Shown: positions 10,654 to 17,560 of the stretch, one piece after another
Numbering within the stretch: the first letter of the stretch is position 1
How the letters are laid out: each line of letters opens with the position of its first letter
DNA from: Mycobacterium sp.
GTDB lineage: Bacteria; Actinomycetota; Actinomycetes; Mycobacteriales; Mycobacteriaceae
Direction: 5' to 3'
NCBI RefSeq assembly: GCF_025933915.1
Contig: NZ_JAICZA010000010.1
Coordinates: forward strand, 1-56,168
Length of the DNA stretch: 56,168 nt
The notes under the pieces: model-generated
The model's database searches: none
Told to the model about the DNA's origin: nothing
The model's input: the letters and a program-made list of their open reading frames with translations, nothing else
Position numbers and translations under genes: made by a program

Positions 10654-10655
10654 CG

Positions 10656-11900
10656 CTAGATCGTCCCTTCCGGTAGGCGCCGCAGATAAGCCATTCGGCG
10701 GTCGGCGAGTTGGGCGGCCCGCTGCTGCGGGCTCACCCGCGCCAAGTGCGGCACCTCGGCGTCGAGCCGGTCCAGTGTGACAACGCGGCCCCGGGCGCCG
10801 AGGTCTTGGCGGGGACCGTTCTCGCCGAACTCCGCCATGCGCAGGGTCAGGATGGCTTCGCGCAGGCCGTCCGAGTCGATCCAGTTGGCCACGCCGGGAT
10901 CGACGGGCGAGATCACGTACGTGTAGGTGCCGTCCTCGTTGGCGAGCGACTGCGCCTTGTTGAGGCTGCCGGTGCGGTCGACGAGCTCGAGCGTGGTACC
11001 CCAGATATTGCTGAGCGGGACGGTGAAGTATTCGGCGCCACCGTCATTGAGGTCGACGACGAACGCTTCGTCGGGGGCGAGATCGACGCGGCCCATCACG
11101 TACACCTGGTTGCGCATCGCGCCGACCTTGTCGGCCGACCAGGCCAGGTCGAAACGGTTGGCCGGCATCTTGTACACACCGTGACTGAGCTTGCCGGTGA
11201 AGTTGGCGAAGTAATCCATCATCGCCGCGGTTGCCTCGGCCTGCTCGTCGAGGGTACGTGCGGGCGCTGCCGGTGGGCCGCCAAGTCGTTGCACCTCAAG
11301 GTGGTTGGGGTCGTCGTGGCCCCAGTCCAGCAGCACGTCGCGAATGTAGAACTCGTGTGCCGCGGGGGAGGTCCGCACATGATTGGGCCGGCCGTTGGCG
11401 GGTTCGGAGTCGACGGTGATGGTGAAGCCGCCGTCGGAGTCGACCCGCATGGTGCGGCCGTTGAGCACATCGACGGTGCCCATGTTCGCGTCCCAGAGGG
11501 TGAAGTAGTTCTCGGTCATCCGGTGTTCGCCGACCCGGCCGTGGATCTCGTAGCGCTCGTCACCGGAGATCGGGATCACCCGGTACACACTGTCGGGATT
11601 GTCGATGCCCCAACGCGATCCGGGGATGCGGCGGCCGTCCACGGGGTGCGCCAGCCGGGTGATGCAGCTGACCTTCGGCCGCAGCTTGTCCTGGTTGGAC
11701 GACCACACCGCCGCCGAGAACATCACCTCGGCGAACGCGTCGTCGAAGCGTTCGCGCATCGCGTCCGACGCCCTGGCGCGGCCCAGCCAGGTCTCCGCCA
11801 CGGTCCGGTAGGCGGCCCTGACGGTGGGATGCTCGATCAGGTCGAGCGCGGCCAGTTCCTGTTCGTGCTGGGATACCGTCGCGACCGGGTCGTCAGGCAT
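10656..11900 (-). CDS. DUF1214-like protein of unknown function
   Basis: About 414 residues with no signal peptide or membrane segment. The central part (IDNPDSVYRVIPISGDERYEIHGR in pieces, then DGGFTITVDSEP) resembles DUF1214-containing proteins, which have no firmly assigned activity. The reading frame is open for another 50 codons upstream. ATG 11900 is chosen because GGAGGA precedes it by seven bases and the extension is low-quality arginine-rich sequence. It overlaps the sulfotransferase stop by 8 bp, so translation is probably coupled, and it is followed directly by an SDR. Family assignment is moderate; a role in modifying the same substrate as the sulfotransferase is inference. Confidence 0.7.
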   Translation of the reverse strand: MPDDPVATVSQHEQELAALDLIEHPTVRAAYRTVAETWLGRARASDAMRERFDDAFAEVMFSAAVWSSNQDKLRPKVSCITRLAHPVDGRRIPGSRWGIDNPDSVYRVIPISGDERYEIHGRVGEHRMTENYFTLWDANMGTVDVLNGRTMRVDSDGGFTITVDSEPANGRPNHVRTSPAAHEFYIRDVLLDWGHDDPNHLEVQRLGGPPAAPARTLDEQAEATAAMMDYFANFTGKLSHGVYKMPANRFDLAWSADKVGAMRNQVYVMGRVDLAPDEAFVVDLNDGGAEYFTVPLSNIWGTTLELVDRTGSLNKAQSLANEDGTYTYVISPVDPGVANWIDSDGLREAILTLRMAEFGENGPRQDLGARGRVVTLDRLDAEVPHLARVSPQQRAAQLADRRMAYLRRLPEGTI

Positions 11901-13083
11901 GTGCTGTTCCTCCGATAAACTGTCCAAAACGCTTGTTGTACAACGTGAACCGCTCGTCGACCTGCTCGGCAAGCAGGCCGTAGTTCTCCAGCCCGTAGGG
12001 CGGGCGGGTGGCCTCGCGCGGACGCTCACGCAGCCAGCGCCGCATCGCATCCTCGGCCTCGGCGGTCAGCGGCAGCCCGATCGTGTCGTAGACGCGGGCC
12101 ACCTGCCCGATCGGGTCGGCCACCGCCTCATCGAACCCGATGTCGGTGACCCGGTCACCGTCGTCAGACCAGCCGTCGCGGGTCGTCATCGCCCGGTCAT
12201 TGGTCCAGCCCATCCGCGCCAACCATTGCGCGCCCACCCGGTGCACGTCGACGTCGTCGGCGTGCATCGCATGCAGGGTGGCGTTCAGGCTGGCGCCGGA
12301 CGCGATCGTGGTGCGCGGATCACGATGCATGTGCACGACGTGCAGATCGGGGAATTGCGTGCGCAGCAGGTCCAAATATCCCAGGTGCGCCGGCGATTTG
12401 AGCACCCAACGTTGGCCCCGGCGGCCCTGTCGCCGCTTTTGCCACTGCAGGAACTGCAGCATGCGGTGCAGATAGCCGTAGGCGGGGGAGAAGTCCTGGT
12501 CGTCGAGCCAGGACCGGTAGTGGGGCAGGTGTGCGCCGGATTCGGGGACGTGCGACAAGAAGGCGTCCGCCAGAAAGACGATCTCCTCCTCGGCCTCGGT
12601 GGCGTACATCGGGTGGATGGAGAACAGTTCGGGCGCCAGTTCGCGCGATTTCGCTTCTCGCGCTTGGCTGATGGCGATGCGCGGATCGACCCCGGCGAAC
12701 CGATGGTTCAGCCGCGGCGCGACCTCGACGACCTCCCATCCGTACGCGCAGACGAAACGCGGATCGGCCGCCAGCAGTCGCTGCAGCAACGTGGTCCCGC
12801 TGCGCATCATCCCGACGACGACGATGGGCGCGGCCACCGGCTCGTCGAGGATCTCCGGATGACGGCGGATCCACTCCTGCGCGCGCAGCCGCATCCGCAG
12901 GCTGTGCACGATGCCCGACCGCAGGATGTGGGCGCCGATAGCGTTGAGATCGGCGCGCGCATAGTCGGCCAGCAGCACGGCCAGCGGGCCGTCGAAATCA
13001 CCGGGGCCCCAATCGGTGAGCTCTTCCTTGCGTTGCGCGTCGGCCATGACGGCGGCCGGCTCGAAGACGCTGAGGGATTCCAC
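11893..13083 (-). CDS. Sulfotransferase family protein (PAPS-dependent)
   Basis: Probably transfers sulfate from PAPS to a hydroxyl of a lipid, sterol or other small molecule. The 396-residue protein has the 5'-phosphosulfate loop VVVGMMRSGTTLLQRL (loop at about 91-98), a 3'-phosphate region VVHMHRDPRTTIASGASL, and RWVLKSPAHLGYL, as in the Sulfotransfer_3 group common in mycobacteria. It is cytosolic with no signal peptide. It is the second gene of the left-reading set: SnoaL-like, sulfotransferase, DUF1214-like, SDR. Substrate unknown. Confidence 0.88.
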   Translation of the reverse strand: MESLSVFEPAAVMADAQRKEELTDWGPGDFDGPLAVLLADYARADLNAIGAHILRSGIVHSLRMRLRAQEWIRRHPEILDEPVAAPIVVVGMMRSGTTLLQRLLAADPRFVCAYGWEVVEVAPRLNHRFAGVDPRIAISQAREAKSRELAPELFSIHPMYATEAEEEIVFLADAFLSHVPESGAHLPHYRSWLDDQDFSPAYGYLHRMLQFLQWQKRRQGRRGQRWVLKSPAHLGYLDLLRTQFPDLHVVHMHRDPRTTIASGASLNATLHAMHADDVDVHRVGAQWLARMGWTNDRAMTTRDGWSDDGDRVTDIGFDEAVADPIGQVARVYDTIGLPLTAEAEDAMRRWLRERPREATRPPYGLENYGLLAEQVDERFTLYNKRFGQFIGGTAHA

Positions 13084-13105
13084 GGGGGCAGAACTTTCGA
13101 CTCGG

Positions 13106-13549
13106 TCAGAACTTCAGATGCTGGCTGACGTCGCCCACCTGATCGACGAACATGGTGCGGCTGTCGAAACACCAGGCGCCGTCGCGCCGCTGAAAGGTGT
13201 CCTTGTAGTGCCCGGTCACGATGACCTGCAGCGGCAGGTCGGGGGTGGCTTGCGTGACGCAGTAGTAGGACGTGCTTGTCGCGGTGCCCTGCGCCTCGTC
13301 GATATACAGCTGCACGTTGGTCGTGTTGTGCTTGGTCTTCGGGGTGCCGTCGTCGTAGATGCGCGTGGCCATCTCGTACATCGCGCGGACCCGGGCCGAG
13401 CCGGCGAACACCGTTTCCGGCGGCCCGGCCTCCACGCCGCAGATGCGGCCGTGCTCGAAGAGCCGGGCCACCCCGTCCAGGTCGCCGCCGTCGAGAAGCT
13501 GCGCATACGTGTAGATGAGGTTGGTGATCTCGGTGGCGCTGTCACTCAT
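13106..13549 (-). CDS. SnoaL-like (NTF2-fold) protein
   Basis: 147 residues with the fold signature of SnoaL-like proteins: ITNLIYTYAQLLDGGDLDGVARLFEHG at the start, a THNTTN-like segment (KHNTTNVQLYIDE) and a closing strand DGAWCFDSRTMFVD. Members act as isomerases, hydratases or dehydratases, or lack activity, so the reaction cannot be named. It is the first gene of the left-reading set and is transcribed from the divergent gap at 13550-13644. Confidence 0.8.
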   Translation of the reverse strand: MSDSATEITNLIYTYAQLLDGGDLDGVARLFEHGRICGVEAGPPETVFAGSARVRAMYEMATRIYDDGTPKTKHNTTNVQLYIDEAQGTATSTSYYCVTQATPDLPLQVIVTGHYKDTFQRRDGAWCFDSRTMFVDQVGDVSQHLKF

Positions 13550-13644
13550 GTCGAACCGCCTCGGGGAAGTCTGTCCGCTGTGCTTCCGATATGTTGGCAG
13601 AACCGGCCCAACTTACATAGAAGTGACCACTATTCTTAGTCGCC
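13550..13644. promoter_or_regulatory. Divergent promoter region of the accessory block
   Basis: These 95 bp serve both the left-reading SnoaL-like set and the right-reading SDR pair. The segment 13620-13640 is AT-rich against its surroundings and contains AGTGACCACT (near-palindromic, 13622-13631) running into ACTATTCTTAGT (ACTA/TAGT arms, 13629-13640). TATTCT at 13631-13636 fits a -10 for the rightward SDR. A shared regulator is plausible but unproven, and no regulator gene lies in the block. Confidence 0.45.
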
Positions 13645-14535
13645 GTGACCCTACCGTGGACGCCGAGCAGGCTCGGCAATCTGACCGGCAAACGCGTGAT
13701 CGTGACCGGGGCGACCAACGGGGTGGGGCTGGGCACCTCACGCGCGCTCGCCAAGGCCGGCGCGCACGTGATCCTCGCGGTGCGCAACACCGAGCTCGGC
13801 GCGCAACGAGCGGCGGAAATGGGCGGCTCGACATCCGTGGTCAACCTCGACCTCGCCGACTTGTCGTCGGTGCGCGCCTTCTGCGACCTGATCGACGGGC
13901 CGGTCGACATCCTGATCAACAACGCCGGCGCCCTGACCGAGAGCCGCACCGACACGGTCGACGGATTCGAGATGACGCTGGGCACCAACCTGCTCGGACC
14001 GTTCGCCCTGACCAACCTGCTGCTGCCCAACGTGCGTTCGCAGATCGTCAACGTCGGCTCCGACGCGCACCGGTCGGCGACGCTGCGCCTGGACGACCTG
14101 CACCTGCGCCGACACAAGTGGACGAGGCTGGGCGCCTACGCGCAGTCGAAGCTCGCGGTCATGCTGTGGGGGCTGGAGCTGGACCGGCGGTTGCGCGCGG
14201 CCGACTCGCCGATCGTCACCCACCTCACCCACCCGGGCTGGGTGGCCTCCAACCTCTCGAACGTGGGCGACTCGCCGCTGATGTCGCTGGCCCACAAGAC
14301 GGTCAAGGTGGTGGCCGACCGGTTGGCCAACGACATCGACGAGGGCGCGGCGCCCACGCTGTACTGCATCAGCGAACCGATCCCGCCGGGCAGCTACGTC
14401 GGGGTCAGCGGCAGGTTCGGGCTGCGCGGCGGCCCGGTGCTCATCGGCCGGACGCCGCTGGCCTGCGATTACGACACGGCGGCGCGGTTGGTGGCCTTCG
14501 CCGAACACGCGACCGGCACGACACTGGAGGTCTGA
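13645..14535 (+). CDS. Short-chain dehydrogenase, retinol-dehydrogenase-like
   Basis: 296 residues with cofactor motif TGATNGVGLG, ILINNAGAL, IVNVGSDAHRS and the active site YAQSK. The order LHLRRHKW followed by GAYAQSKLA and HLTHPGW resembles the WW-domain-oxidoreductase/retinol dehydrogenase branch, usually NADP-linked and acting on hydrophobic alcohols. Start GTG 13645 is within the divergent promoter region and lies about nine bases from a -10-like TATTCT, so the transcript may be nearly leaderless. It is two bases upstream of the next SDR. Confidence 0.85.
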   Translation: MTLPWTPSRLGNLTGKRVIVTGATNGVGLGTSRALAKAGAHVILAVRNTELGAQRAAEMGGSTSVVNLDLADLSSVRAFCDLIDGPVDILINNAGALTESRTDTVDGFEMTLGTNLLGPFALTNLLLPNVRSQIVNVGSDAHRSATLRLDDLHLRRHKWTRLGAYAQSKLAVMLWGLELDRRLRAADSPIVTHLTHPGWVASNLSNVGDSPLMSLAHKTVKVVADRLANDIDEGAAPTLYCISEPIPPGSYVGVSGRFGLRGGPVLIGRTPLACDYDTAARLVAFAEHATGTTLEV

Positions 14536-14537
14536 TC

Positions 14538-15359
14538 ATGGGTGAATTCGACAACATCGTCGCCGTCGTCACGGGCGCCGCGCGCGGCCAGGGCCGCAGC
14601 CACGCCGTCGCACTGGCCGAGCAGGGCGCCGACATCATCGCCGTCGACATCTGCGCCGACCTCGAGGCGATTCCCTACGCCCTGGCCACCGAAACCGAGC
14701 TTGCCGAAACCGTGCAGCTGGTCGGGGCCGCGGGCCGCAAGGCGGTTCCGGTGATCGCCGACGTCCGCGACCTCGCGGGGCTGCAGGCCGGGGTGCAGGC
14801 GGGCATCGACGAACTCGGCGATGTCGACGTCGTCGTCGCCAACGCCGGGGTGGTGGCGATCGGCGTCACCGAGCCCGAGTCCGAACCGGTGTTCAACACG
14901 ATCGTCGACATCAACCTCAAGGGTGTGTGGCACACGATGCTGGCGACGGTTCCCTCGATCGTGCGCAAGGGCCGGGGCGGCTCGGTGGTGCTGGTCAGTT
15001 CCTCGCAGGGCCTGACCGGTCGCGGCGGGGACGGTAGCGCCGCGATGTTCGCCTACGCCGCGTCCAAGCACGGTGTGGTGGGTCTGATGCGTTCGGCGGC
15101 GAATGCCTATGCGCCACACAAGATTCGAGTGAACTCGATACACCCCAGCGGGGTCGCGACACCGATGATTCTCAACGACTTCGTGGTGACCCGGATGACG
15201 GAGAATCCGAACCCGGCCGTCTCGCAGATGCTGCTGCCCGGGGTGCCGCTGGTCGAGGCGCAGGACGTCACCGAGGCGGTGCTGTGGCTGGCCGGCCCGC
15301 GGTCGCGCTACGTGACCGGGGTGTCGATACCGGTCGACGCCGGCCACGTCGTCATGTGA
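14538..15359 (+). CDS. Mycofactocin-type short-chain dehydrogenase
   Basis: 273 residues. The N-terminus VVTGAARGQGRSHAVALAEQGADIIAVDIC, the split-up VAIGVTEPESEP region and the active site YAASK match the SDR group whose NAD is held tightly and recycled through the peptide-derived redox cofactor mycofactocin. The aspartate in AVDIC indicates NAD preference. The ATG at 14538 is preceded by GGAGG and is 2 bp after the previous SDR stop, so the pair is co-translated. Assignment to the mycofactocin group is by sequence pattern; no mycofactocin biosynthesis gene is in the window. Confidence 0.85.
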   Translation: MGEFDNIVAVVTGAARGQGRSHAVALAEQGADIIAVDICADLEAIPYALATETELAETVQLVGAAGRKAVPVIADVRDLAGLQAGVQAGIDELGDVDVVVANAGVVAIGVTEPESEPVFNTIVDINLKGVWHTMLATVPSIVRKGRGGSVVLVSSSQGLTGRGGDGSAAMFAYAASKHGVVGLMRSAANAYAPHKIRVNSIHPSGVATPMILNDFVVTRMTENPNPAVSQMLLPGVPLVEAQDVTEAVLWLAGPRSRYVTGVSIPVDAGHVVM

Positions 15360-15382
15360 GCGGCGGCGGGTCTCAGCCCGGA

Positions 15383-15574
15383 CTAGCCCCTGGCGACCTT
15401 GCCGGCCTTGATGCAGGACGTGCAGACGTTGAGGCGCTGCTTGTTGCCGCCCGGACGGGCGACGTGCACGGTCTGGACGTTGGGGTCCCACCGGCGGCTG
15501 GTGCGGCGGTGGGAGTGCGACACCGACTTGCCGAAGCCGGGGCCTTTCCCGCAGATGTCGCACACAGCGGCCAT
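15383..15574 (-). CDS. rpmB: Ribosomal protein bL28, zinc-ribbon (C+) form
   Basis: 63-residue large-subunit protein. It begins MAAVCDICGKGPGFGKSVSHS and ends with NVCTSCIKAGKVARG. The four cysteines (5, 8, 51, 54) form two CxxC pairs for zinc, so this is the zinc-containing paralogue, not the cysteine-free one induced in zinc starvation. GAGGAG precedes the ATG. It converges on the mycofactocin-type SDR with 23 bp between stops. Confidence 0.95.
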   Translation of the reverse strand: MAAVCDICGKGPGFGKSVSHSHRRTSRRWDPNVQTVHVARPGGNKQRLNVCTSCIKAGKVARG

Positions 15575-15658
15575 TGTTCAAGCTCCTCAGATCTCGGGGG
15601 TCCGGCTCGGCGGTCTGACACGTGGCCGGGGCAGCCCGGGCTCACCCAGGCCCCACTG

Positions 15659-15687
15659 AGGATACCGACTGTGGTGGCAACCACCAA
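15659..15687 (-). promoter_or_regulatory. rpmB promoter with palindrome over the -35
   Basis: On the minus strand TTGGTG (15682-15687), a 17-base spacer and TATCCT (15659-15664) form a near-consensus promoter, predicting a start near 15652 and a leader of about 78 bases. The perfect palindrome TGGTGG-CAA-CCACCA (15672-15686) covers the -35 and could bind a regulator. Confidence 0.55.
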
Positions 15688-15866
15688 AACGGTCACCCCC
15701 ACTGTCGCCCCCTCTGGCTAGGCTCGATGGGCCGGTTCGGCCCGCCGGGCGGGTGGTGGTCACCGGCAGCCGTCGCGCGTGTCGCCGGGCTACGCTGGCG
15801 CCCACCGGATGCCGGGCGCCGGGAGGCGACCGACGAGGCACCGAGGCGCAGAGGAGGTGGGTACCC

Positions 15867-17558
15867 CTGGCCACTTCGTGGACCACGCAGGATCGTCTGT
15901 TGGACGCGATGACCCTGCGGGACTGGGCGCACACGGCCGTCAGCGACCTGATCACCCACATCGATGAGATCAACCGGCTCAACGTCTTCCCGGTCGCCGA
16001 CTCCGATACCGGCGCCAACATGCTGTTCACGATGCGTTCGGCGTTGGCGGAGCTGAACGCGGAGGGCGGCTCGGCGTGTGCCGCCCGAGCCGCCGCGGCG
16101 CTGTCGGCCGGCGCGCTGAACGGCGCCCGCGGCAACTCCGGGGTGATCTTGTCGCAGATCCTGCGCGGCATCGCCGACGTCACCGCGACCGCCGCGGCCG
16201 ACGCCGGCGGTGACCTGCCCCACGTCGACGTCGTCGCCCTGGGCGCCGCGCTGCAGCGCGGCGGGGAGCTGGTCATCACCTCGATGGGGGGCGAGGAGGT
16301 CCCGGGGACCATCGTCTCGGTGTTGCGGGCCGCCGCCACCGCCGTACAGCAGTGCGCCGGCGCCGGGGACGGGCTCGCGCCGGCCGTCATCGCCGCCGGT
16401 GACGCGGCGGTGGTCGCGCTGGAAAAGACCCCCGAGCAGCTCGCCGTGCTGGCCGACGCCGGTGCCGTGGATGCCGGTGGGCGGGGTCTGTTGGTCCTGC
16501 TGGATGCGTTGCGGACCACCATCACGGGGCAGGCGCCGGCCCGCACGGTCTACGAGCTCTCGCCGCGGGCGCAGCAAACGGAAGTCGCCACGCCGCGCCC
16601 GGCGCCCCAATTCGAGGTGATGTACCGACTCGACGGCTGCGAGCCCGCGGCGGCGAACGCGTTGCGGGACCGGTTGGCGGACCTGGGCGATTCGGTGGGC
16701 ATCGCGTCCGCGCCGTCGTCGGCCCGGCACACGTACTCGGTGCACGTGCACACCGACGACGCCGGCGCCGCCGTGGAGGCGGGATTGGCAGCGGGACAAC
16801 TCAGCCGCATCGTCATCTCGGCCCTGAGTTCCGGCGCCCCCGGATTGCCCCCGGGTGGCTGGGTGCGGGAACGGGCGGTGCTGGCCGTCGTCGACGGCGA
16901 CGGCGCCGCCGACCTGTTCGCCGGGGAAGGCGCCTGCGTGCTGCAACGCGACCCCGCCGCGCACGAACCCGTGACCAACATCAGCGCGCACCAGCTGATG
17001 CGGGCCGTCGTCGACACCGGCGCCGCACAGGTGATGGTGCTGCCCAACGGCTACGTGGCCGCCGAGGAGCTGGTCGCCGGATGCACCGCGGCCATCGGCT
17101 GGGGGATCGACGTCGTGCCGATTCCGAGCGGGTCGATGGTGCAGGGGCTGGCCGCGCTGGCCGTGCACGAAACCGGCAGGCAGGCCGTCGACGACGGCTA
17201 CACCATGGCCCGCGCCGCCGGCGCGGCACGGCACGGCTCGGTGCGCATCGCGACCGAGAGCGCGCTGACCTGGGCGGGCCGCTGCCATCCCGGAGACGGC
17301 CTGGGGATCGCGGGAGACGAGGTGCTGATCGTGGCCACCGACGCGGTCGGGGCGGCGATCGGCCTGCTCGATCTGTTGCTGGCCTCGGGCGGCGACCTGG
17401 TGACCGTGCTGCTGGGCGCCGGCATCGAGACGGACGGGGACGCCGGCGCCGTCTGCGACATCCTGGAAGAGCACATGCACGACCACCACCCGGGGACCGA
17501 ACTGGTCACCTACCGCACCGGCCATCACGGTGACACGCTGCTGATCGGGGTCGAATAG
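15867..17558 (+). CDS. FakA-like fatty acid kinase / DhaL-domain protein
   Basis: Likely the ATP-binding subunit of a fatty-acid kinase (FakA/YloV family), which phosphorylates fatty acids held by a FakB partner. The N-terminal DhaL domain shows LNVFPVADSDTGANM (metal-binding aspartates), then ARGNSGVILSQILRG and AGAVDAGGRGLLVLLDAL; the C-terminal half is the DegV-like/FakA domain with VLPNGYVAAEEL and a final HHGDTLLIGVE. The start is uncertain. GAGGAGG at 15851-15857 best fits a CTG at 15867; TTG 15900 and ATG 15909 are alternatives, and a GTG at 15753 lies before the likely promoter. In Mtb I recall the region as two genes (Rv2975c, Rv2974c); here it is one frame. It ends 2 bp before recG. 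No FakB is in the window. Confidence 0.85.
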   Translation: MATSWTTQDRLLDAMTLRDWAHTAVSDLITHIDEINRLNVFPVADSDTGANMLFTMRSALAELNAEGGSACAARAAAALSAGALNGARGNSGVILSQILRGIADVTATAAADAGGDLPHVDVVALGAALQRGGELVITSMGGEEVPGTIVSVLRAAATAVQQCAGAGDGLAPAVIAAGDAAVVALEKTPEQLAVLADAGAVDAGGRGLLVLLDALRTTITGQAPARTVYELSPRAQQTEVATPRPAPQFEVMYRLDGCEPAAANALRDRLADLGDSVGIASAPSSARHTYSVHVHTDDAGAAVEAGLAAGQLSRIVISALSSGAPGLPPGGWVRERAVLAVVDGDGAADLFAGEGACVLQRDPAAHEPVTNISAHQLMRAVVDTGAAQVMVLPNGYVAAEELVAGCTAAIGWGIDVVPIPSGSMVQGLAALAVHETGRQAVDDGYTMARAAGAARHGSVRIATESALTWAGRCHPGDGLGIAGDEVLIVATDAVGAAIGLLDLLLASGGDLVTVLLGAGIETDGDAGAVCDILEEHMHDHHPGTELVTYRTGHHGDTLLIGVE

Positions 17559-17560
17559 CG

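Noticed and set aside
8849..15359. Recent mobile island
   Set aside because: No integrase, transposase, tRNA end or flanking direct repeat was seen, and codon character looks like the neighbours; kept only as a lineage-specific block.
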